Assembly: GCA_028287035.1 (NCBI GenBank) | Contig: JAQBQL010000280.1 | Span: forward strand, 1 to 5,596 | Direction: 5' to 3' | DNA from: Labilithrix sp. | GTDB lineage: Bacteria; Myxococcota; Polyangia; Polyangiales; Polyangiaceae | Length of the DNA stretch: 5,596 nucleotides | In this document: positions 1 to 4,272 of the stretch, piece by piece | Numbering within the stretch: position 1 is the first letter of the stretch | Layout of the letters: each line of letters starts with the position of its first letter | Notes under the pieces: generated by a model | The model's database searches: none | Seen by the model: the letters and a program-made list of their open reading frames with translations, nothing else | What the model was told of the DNA's origin: nothing | Position numbers and translations under genes: made by a program

Positions 1-285
1 CTCGCAGAGCGCGCGGCCACTGGCGAGTGCGTCGGCGACCACCGGGTCGGCGGCGGCGGCCTCGGCGATCCGAACGAGCGCGCGGGTCCCTTCGCGGCGC
101 ACCAGGACGAGCCCGGCCTGCTTCAGCGGCGTCAGATGACGCGACACGTTAGGCTGGCTCTCGCCCAGGAGCCCCGCGAGCTCCCCGATGGCGAGCTCGT
201 CCTCTGCGGCCAGGGCGAGAAGCCGCAGGCGCACCGGCTCGGCGAGCACTCGATAGAGCTCCCAGCGGGTATGGGGGGCGATCAT
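1..285 (-). CDS. ArsR-family winged-helix transcriptional regulator, N-terminal part (C-terminus off the window)
   Basis: The minus strand reads 95 codons from ATG at 285 to the window edge with no stop, so the gene is partial. The visible protein is a compact ArsR/SmtB-type winged helix. Residues 8-27 (RWELYRVLAEPVRLRLLALA) match the family's opening helix, residues 31-50 form the helix-turn-helix with the recognition stretch SQPNVSRHLTPLKQAGL (43-59), and the wing is VLVRREGTRALVRI (60-73). The family's usual metal-binding Cys motif in the third helix (ELCVCDL type) is absent: this protein has ELAIGELAGLL there and only Cys94 overall, so classical arsenic/metal sensing at that site is unlikely. 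Residues 74-95 (EAAAADPVVADALASGRALCE) resemble the linker in ArsR proteins fused to an S-adenosylmethionine-dependent methyltransferase, so the missing part may be such a domain; this is inference from recall. An in-frame TAG at 301-303 limits the start to ATG285 or GTG294. ATG285 is chosen, but the purine-rich GGAG directly abuts it and is badly spaced as a ribosome binding site. Confidence 0.85.
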   Translation of the reverse strand, partial: MIAPHTRWELYRVLAEPVRLRLLALAAEDELAIGELAGLLGESQPNVSRHLTPLKQAGLVLVRREGTRALVRIAEAAAADPVVADALASGRALCE

Positions 286-301
286 CTCCAGCACGAGGTT
301 C

Positions 302-330
302 TATATATACGCTCATGCGAATGAACGCAA
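302..330 (-). promoter_or_regulatory. Sigma-70-like promoter for the ArsR-family gene
   Basis: Read on the minus strand, TTGCGT (330-325) is followed after exactly 17 bases by TATATA (307-302), a good match to -35/-10 consensus in an otherwise GC-rich region. The predicted transcription start is about 6-8 bases downstream, near 294-296. That leaves roughly 0-11 bases before the possible starts GTG294 and ATG285, so the message would be leaderless or nearly so. Confidence 0.6.
307..322. promoter_or_regulatory. Imperfect inverted repeat between -35 and -10: candidate autoregulatory operator
   Basis: The plus strand reads ATACGC-TCAT-GCGAAT. The two six-base arms are complementary at five of six positions across a four-base centre. 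It fills the spacer of the ArsR-gene promoter and touches the -10 element. ArsR proteins are dimers that usually repress their own promoter through such imperfect dyads, so this is the natural candidate operator. It could also influence the divergent sulfatase-superfamily gene, whose start is only 62 bases further on. The assignment is inference. Confidence 0.4.
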
Positions 331-384
331 CTAGGCACGCGCGGCTCTGAATTTCGGCGCTTTCGTGTACCCTGCGCCTCCGAA

Positions 385-2328
385 GTGCCCGAGACCGCCG
401 CCGTTCCCCCGTCCGAGTCCCGCGCCGCGGCCCGGTCGCGCCCGTCCTTCGCGCGTGACCTGACGCCGCGGCGGCGCACCGCCCGCGTCCGGCGCTGGGC
501 CGGCCGCGCGCTGCTCGTGGCGCCGACCCTCTCGGTGCTCGCCCTCGACCTCGGCAAGCGCCACGCGCGGATCTTCGCGTTCGATGGGCACGACCTCCTC
601 TTCTACGTGGGCAGCGTGCTCCTCGGGCTCGTGGTCTGGGGCGCCCTCGTCGGCGTGGCGACCCGCAGCCGGGGCTTCGCGCGGTGGCCGGTGCGCGTCG
701 TGCTCGTCCTCGCGGCGCTCCTGCTCGTGGGCAGTCAGCTCTACACGTTCGATCGCTACCAGGCGTACGTGAACCATCGCGCGGTGCTCGTCGGCACCTC
801 GTTCCTGCCGAGCATCGGCCAGCAGCTCTGGTTCGACCGGTGGACGGTCCTGCGCGCGCTCCTCCCGTGCATCGCGCTAGCGATCGCCCTGCCGATCGTC
901 GGCGCGCGTCTCGCGCCGATGCGCCACCGGGCGCGCGGGTGGCTGTGCCTCGACCTCGCGCTCGTCGCGATGCTGCTCGGCGCCTTCATCTCGCCGGAGC
1001 GCGGCGCCGAGCAGGGTCAGCCGCCCGACGTCATGTACATCGCGGCGATGGGCCAGCTCGCGCGGGCGCGCTGGGACCACAACGAGACCGTCGAGCGCGT
1101 GCACCCCGGGCCGCGCTCCCCGGAGCCCGTGCCGGCGGTCGTCGCGCAGCCCGCGGTGAAGCGCAACGTCGTCATGCTCATCACCGAGTCGGTGCGCGCG
1201 CAGAGCGTCTGCCTCGACCACGACGAGGCCTGCAAGTACACGCCGTTCTCGAACCGCGCCGCGCCCGATCGCATCCCGCTGACGCAGATGCGCGCGCTCG
1301 ACTCGACGACCGCCATCTCGCTCGCGATCATGTGGAGCGGTCTGTCGCCGACGCGCTCGCGCGAGGAGCTGCACTCGGCGCCGATCCTGTGGGAGTACCT
1401 GAAGGCGGCGGGGCTCGACGCGGCGTACTACACCTCGCAGAACCTTCTCTTCGGCAACTCCGGCAAGTGGCTCGAGGGCCAGCCGTGGACGCGCCACGTG
1501 AGCGCGACGATGCTCGAGCCCGACGCGACGTACGAGACGGGCGCCGACGACGGCAAGCTCGTGGACTACGCGCTCGGCGATCTCGGGCACCTGAAGGAGC
1601 CGTGGGTCGCGGTGGTGCACCTGTCGAACACGCACTTCCCGTACAAGATCGATCCGGACGACATGCCGTTCACGCCCCAGGAAGAGGCGACGGGCCCCGG
1701 CTACGAGAACGAGATCCTGAACCGCTACCAGGACTCCATCTACATGCAGGACAAGGCGGTCGGGCGCTTCCTGAGCGAGCTGCGGCGCCGCCCCGAGTCC
1801 TCACGCACGGTGGTCGTCTACGTGTCGGATCACGGCGAGCAGATGCGCGAGAAGGGCGCGGTCGGCCACACCGGCACGCTGTTCGATCCCGAGATCCGCA
1901 TTCCGTTCTGGGTCGACGCGCCGAAGGGCACGCTCACCGCCGACGAGGAGGCGAGCCTGCGGTCGCTTCACTCGGCGCCGGTGACGTCGCTCGACGTGTT
2001 CCCGACCATCATGGATCTGGCGGGGCTGTGGAACGCGCCGGCGCTCGCGAAGCTCGAGGAGCGCGTGCCCGGCAAGAGCCTGCTGCGCGGCGGGTCGTCG
2101 CCCGATCAGGACGTGATCCTCACGAACTGCACCGAGCTGTGGGCGTGCGCGTTCAAGAACTGGGGCGCCATCCACGGGACGAAGAAGCTCATCGCGCACC
2201 AGGGCGAGCTCGGGTGGACCTGCTACGACGTGGCGAGCGACCCCGCGGAGCTGCGGCCGCTGGACGTGAACGAGTGCGGAACGCTCCAGGGGTTCACGGA
2301 GAAGACGATGGGCGGCCATCCGTTCTGA
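385..2328 (+). CDS. Five-helix membrane-anchored sulfatase-superfamily protein (LtaS/EptA-like layout)
   Basis: This is a 647-residue protein. An Arg-rich cytoplasmic head (about 1-40) precedes five hydrophobic segments near 41-56, 70-92, 103-121, 155-175 and 186-203; five helices with a positive N-terminus place the C-terminal half in the periplasm. The catalytic domain starts near 259. It has NVVMLITESVR with a probable metal ligand Glu268, DSTTAISLAIMWSGLSP with Thr308/Thr309 as candidate nucleophile, HLSNTHFPY (412-420), and VVYVSDHGEQM with ligands Asp482 and His483, then GHTG with His495. Known LtaS, MdoB and EptA-type enzymes share this layout and transfer phosphoglycerol or phosphoethanolamine to envelope glycans or lipids. 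The formylglycine motif of true sulfatases (C/S-x-P-x-R) is degenerate here (LSPTR, 320-324), favouring a phospho-transferase or hydrolase. The substrate cannot be told. The C-terminal region has four Cys (582, 587, 613, 630), probably disulfides. GTG385 is the only usual start codon after the in-frame TGA at 322; no Shine-Dalgarno sequence is visible, and a weak TACCCT (368-373) may be the -10. Confidence 0.9.
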   Translation: MPETAAVPPSESRAAARSRPSFARDLTPRRRTARVRRWAGRALLVAPTLSVLALDLGKRHARIFAFDGHDLLFYVGSVLLGLVVWGALVGVATRSRGFARWPVRVVLVLAALLLVGSQLYTFDRYQAYVNHRAVLVGTSFLPSIGQQLWFDRWTVLRALLPCIALAIALPIVGARLAPMRHRARGWLCLDLALVAMLLGAFISPERGAEQGQPPDVMYIAAMGQLARARWDHNETVERVHPGPRSPEPVPAVVAQPAVKRNVVMLITESVRAQSVCLDHDEACKYTPFSNRAAPDRIPLTQMRALDSTTAISLAIMWSGLSPTRSREELHSAPILWEYLKAAGLDAAYYTSQNLLFGNSGKWLEGQPWTRHVSATMLEPDATYETGADDGKLVDYALGDLGHLKEPWVAVVHLSNTHFPYKIDPDDMPFTPQEEATGPGYENEILNRYQDSIYMQDKAVGRFLSELRRRPESSRTVVVYVSDHGEQMREKGAVGHTGTLFDPEIRIPFWVDAPKGTLTADEEASLRSLHSAPVTSLDVFPTIMDLAGLWNAPALAKLEERVPGKSLLRGGSSPDQDVILTNCTELWACAFKNWGAIHGTKKLIAHQGELGWTCYDVASDPAELRPLDVNECGTLQGFTEKTMGGHPF

Positions 2329-2338
2329 GGATCATCCT

Positions 2339-2410
2339 GAGAGCCGGACGGACCGCGACGATCACCGCAGGCGTCACGAGGATACCCGTCCGCCGACGGC
2401 CCCGGCTCTC
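2339..2410. repeat. Long-range inverted repeat in the intergenic gap; possible structured 3' end
   Basis: GAGAGCCGG (2339-2347) and CCGGCTCTC (2402-2410) are perfect nine-base reverse complements separated by 54 bases. A second pairing, GGACGG (2346-2351) with CCGTCC (2386-2391), can nest just inside the outer stem. It starts 11 bases after the sulfatase-superfamily stop codon, so it may stabilise or end that transcript. There is no T-tract after it, so it is not a standard intrinsic terminator. Confidence 0.4.
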
Positions 2411-2417
2411 GTCTTGA

Positions 2418-2430
2418 TGCTACGCTGAGG
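2418..2430 (+). promoter_or_regulatory. Extended -10-like element and Shine-Dalgarno sequence before the Cys-rich lipoprotein
   Basis: TG-C-TACGCT (2418-2426) fits the extended -10 form TGnTAnnnT, and GAGG (2427-2430) lies six bases before ATG2437, a normal ribosome binding site spacing. The two readings conflict in part: transcription from this -10 would begin near 2433 and leave the GAGG out of the message. Either the real promoter is further upstream or the mRNA is nearly leaderless. No convincing -35 element was seen. Confidence 0.35.
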
Positions 2431-2436
2431 TCGCTC

Positions 2437-3021
2437 ATGAGGCCCGTGCGCCAGCTCTTGTCCGTGACCTCGGGGCTCGCTTGCCTCCTCGCGGTCGCGG
2501 CCTGCGCGCCGCTCGGCGCCTGCACCCTCCTCATTCCGTTCGACGAGGTCGCCGACCGCGACGCGGCGGCCCTCGGGGAAGCCGGGCCGCGGCCGCCGGG
2601 CGTCGACGCGACCACCGGTGACGCGGGCGGTACCGACGGCCCCGCGGTCGACGGCGCGGCTCCCGGGGACGCGACCACCAACTACGACGCCTGTGTCGGG
2701 CGCGTCGACGGCTTCTACTGCGGAGGCGACAAGGTCACGTGGCCGGTCCGCGACGACCTCGTGACGTGCGAGGCCGACAAGGTCGCCGACGTCCGGCCGT
2801 GCACCACCGGCCAGGGGTGCATCGCCATGCTCGACGGCTACCCCGACGAGTGCGACGAGTGCGCCAGCAAGGCCGACGGCGTGTACTGCGGGCGCGACTT
2901 CGCCGGCTGGCACAAGACGAACTTCAACCAGCGCGTCCGCTGCCAGGGCGGGCGCGAGGTCGGACTGCTCCTGTGCGGCGGGACGTGCAAGTCGAACGGC
3001 GGCGCCTCCTCGTGCCCGTGA
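2437..3021 (+). CDS. Predicted lipoprotein with two tandem six-cysteine modules
   Basis: This 194-residue protein is of unknown function. The N-terminus is a lipoprotein signal: MRPVRQ, then a hydrophobic stretch, with two possible lipoboxes, VAAC (Cys23) and LGAC (Cys29). Residues 38-82 are a low-complexity Asp/Ala/Gly/Pro/Thr linker. The rest is two copies of one module. Module 1 has Cys86, 95, 111, 122, 128, 139; module 2 has Cys142, 151, 169, 180, 184, 193. The intervening lengths are 8-15-10-5-10 and 8-17-10-3-8. Both begin with C-x5-DG-x-YCG (DGFYCG at 91-96, DGVYCG at 147-152). All twelve Cys are even-numbered per module, which suggests three disulfides each in an exported, surface-anchored protein. 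The large number of exported Cys-rich lipoproteins in myxobacteria fits this context. ATG2437 is supported by GAGG six bases upstream and by the correct position of the signal peptide. It converges with the lipoprotein gene ending at 3031. Confidence 0.85.
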   Translation: MRPVRQLLSVTSGLACLLAVAACAPLGACTLLIPFDEVADRDAAALGEAGPRPPGVDATTGDAGGTDGPAVDGAAPGDATTNYDACVGRVDGFYCGGDKVTWPVRDDLVTCEADKVADVRPCTTGQGCIAMLDGYPDECDECASKADGVYCGRDFAGWHKTNFNQRVRCQGGREVGLLLCGGTCKSNGGASSCP

Positions 3022-3047
3022 CGTGAGCGCTCAGCGCCCGAACGTCA
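3019..3047. terminator. Palindromic junction between convergent genes; candidate bidirectional hairpin
   Basis: Only nine bases separate the two stop codons. A perfect ten-base palindrome, TGAGCGCTCA (3024-3033), spans the junction and includes the minus-strand gene's TGA. A wider frame also exists: TGACGT (3019-3024) pairs with ACGTCA (3042-3047), enclosing GCGC-TCA-GCGC (3027-3037). An outer six-base stem with an inner four-base stem could fold in RNA from either strand. No T-tract follows, so termination is an inference from position and symmetry. Confidence 0.4.
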
Positions 3048-3627
3048 GCAGCTCCGTACCCCCGTTGATGTAGGGGAATTGCAGGATGAGGCCGTCCGGC
3101 CCGGAGGTGAACGGGTACGTCCGTTCGACCACGTTGGAAGCGCAGACGCCCTCGCCGGTTGACGAGGAGGGCGAGCACCCGCACGTCACCCGCCAGCTCA
3201 AGGTCGTACCGCTCGTGGTGTACGTCCCGCTGATGGAGCTGTTCGGCGAGCGGAGCGCCATGCGCCCATTCGCGATGCGCAGAGCCATCGCCGGCTGGTC
3301 CGAGGTGAGCCCCGAGGCGCCGTACACCTGGACGCGCGTGAGCGCATAGCGGCCGTCGACCAGGAGGCCGCCCTCCGCCTTCGGCGCCGCGCCGGTGCCC
3401 TTCTCCTGCGTGACCGCTGCCGGGGCGTCGAGATCGCTGCATTCGTCCCACGTCTCGTGCTCCGGCGCGGCGTCGGATTCTTCAGCGGCATCGAGGACGC
3501 CGCCATCGTCCGGGGACGTCGCGGCATCGCGCTCGGCCGCCGGTGACGACGCGCTCGTCGTGCTGCTGCACGCGAGGAGCGGCAGCGCGACGAGCGCCAG
3601 TACGCGCAGGTTCGCGGAGGCCGTCAC
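3031..3627 (-). CDS. Predicted lipoprotein B, four-Cys beta-rich family; second gene of a coupled paralogous pair
   Basis: This 198-residue protein is of unknown function. It starts at GTG3627, whose first base is the last base of the upstream gene's TAG stop (TAGTG). GGAGG (3637-3633) lies five bases before it. A longer reading from 3753 would place about 40 charged residues before the signal peptide and is rejected. The signal peptide LRVLALVALPLLAC gives lipidated Cys20 followed by Ser, so outer-membrane sorting is likely. Residues 21-60 are an Asp/Ala/Ser linker. The mature domain (about 60-198) is rich in short predicted strands: GGLLVDGRYALTRVQVYG (86-103), SISGTYTTSGTTLSW (131-145), a C-x-C (149, 151) and ILQFPY (181-186). 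Cys63, 149, 151 and 162 match the four Cys of the upstream paralogue. The repeated G-x-Y strand starts suggest a small beta-barrel or sandwich such as a lipocalin-like fold, but this is a guess. Confidence 0.85.
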   Translation of the reverse strand: MTASANLRVLALVALPLLACSSTTSASSPAAERDAATSPDDGGVLDAAEESDAAPEHETWDECSDLDAPAAVTQEKGTGAAPKAEGGLLVDGRYALTRVQVYGASGLTSDQPAMALRIANGRMALRSPNSSISGTYTTSGTTLSWRVTCGCSPSSSTGEGVCASNVVERTYPFTSGPDGLILQFPYINGGTELLTFGR

Positions 3628-4235
3628 TACCGCCTCCGCAGCGTGAAGACGGCGGTCCCGCTCTGCGGGTACGGCGTCTGGAGCTCGAGCTCGTTCGACG
3701 TCGCGCTCACCGAGAACGAGTAGACGATCTCCGCGGGCGCGCGAACGTCGCACTCGGGGCTGCCCTCGGGGCCGGGGCGGCAGAAGCAGTCCGGGACCAT
3801 CGTGAGCGTCGTGTCCCCGAGCTGGTAGGTACCGGCCATGCCGCCAGCCGACGAGATGCGCTCGAAACGGGTGCCATCGAAGGAGAAGGCAAGAACGACG
3901 GGGCCGGGCTCGGGATGATGGGTGCCGTAGACGTCCGCTGACTCGAGCACGTACGTCCCGTACGCGAGGTAGCCGCCGCGAGGGTCGGCGGCGGGGCCCG
4001 CGAGAAAGCTCTGTTCCACGGCGGAGGGCGTCGCGAGGGTCGTGCAGCCGTCCGAGCTCCTCGGCGAGTGGCCGACGGAGTCCGCCGGACCGCTGGCCGC
4101 GTCGCGGTCTTCATCGACGGGCTGTTCGCCGCTCCCGGCCGGCTCCCGCGTGACAGTGGTGGTGCACGCGACGACGGAGAGCGCGAGGAGGGCCGCGCCC
4201 ATCACGCCATTTGCGAAAACGATGCTCAGCTTCAT
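3627..4235 (-). CDS. Predicted lipoprotein A, four-Cys beta-rich family; first gene of the paralogous pair
   Basis: This 202-residue protein is of unknown function, counted from ATG4235 (MKLS). GTG4244 is an in-frame alternative that adds three residues; neither has a good Shine-Dalgarno sequence, and ATG gives the more typical signal peptide. The peptide ends LALSVVAC, lipidating Cys24, followed by Thr, so outer-membrane sorting is expected. A linker of about 38 residues rich in Glu, Asp, Pro and Ser follows. The mature domain (about 60-202) aligns with lipoprotein B throughout. Shared blocks are GGYLAYGTYVLESADVYG (87-104), MAGTYQLGDTTLTM (133-146), the C-x-C at 150 and 152, and ELELQTPYPQSGTAVFTLRR near the end. 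The Cys at 64, 150, 152 and 162 correspond to 63, 149, 151 and 162 of lipoprotein B, with the first gap of 86 identical. The gene begins 37 bases after the regulator's stop and overlaps the next start by one base, so the three probably share a transcript. Confidence 0.85.
   Translation of the reverse strand: MKLSIVFANGVMGAALLALSVVACTTTVTREPAGSGEQPVDEDRDAASGPADSVGHSPRSSDGCTTLATPSAVEQSFLAGPAADPRGGYLAYGTYVLESADVYGTHHPEPGPVVLAFSFDGTRFERISSAGGMAGTYQLGDTTLTMVPDCFCRPGPEGSPECDVRAPAEIVYSFSVSATSNELELQTPYPQSGTAVFTLRRR
3633..3637 (-). promoter_or_regulatory. Strong Shine-Dalgarno sequence (GGAGG) inside the upstream gene's 3' end
   Basis: GGAGG lies five bases upstream of GTG3627 and inside the last codons of the preceding gene. 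It is the best ribosome binding site in the window. Together with the one-base TAGTG overlap it fixes this start and indicates translational coupling between the two lipoproteins. Confidence 0.75.
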
Positions 4236-4272
4236 GGGCCGCACGATGTGCGCGGGGTCCGGCTCGCGCTTC

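Noticed and set aside
1342..1356. Possible formylglycine sulfatase motif around SGLSPTR
   Set aside because: Only P-x-R is present; the position that must be Cys or Ser is Leu320, so it is not a modifiable sulfatase site.
877..1635. A 252-residue minus-strand open frame opposite the sulfatase-superfamily domain
   Set aside because: The composition (Arg/His/Val/Asp repeats) is that of the antisense of a GC-rich gene, with no recognisable fold and no ribosome binding site. Minus-strand frames at 1801-2319 and 2374-2913 were dismissed for the same reason.
684..2417. A 577-residue plus-strand open frame inside and past the sulfatase-superfamily gene
   Set aside because: It is a frame shadow: Arg/Ala/Gly-rich with no domain or membrane pattern, as expected in the +1/+2 frames of a GC-rich gene. 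The overlapping frame has clear catalytic motifs.
3628..3753. An N-terminal extension of lipoprotein B to an upstream start at 3753
   Set aside because: The extension is charged, overlaps the upstream gene and precedes the signal peptide. GTG3627 has GGAGG five bases upstream and starts directly at the signal peptide.
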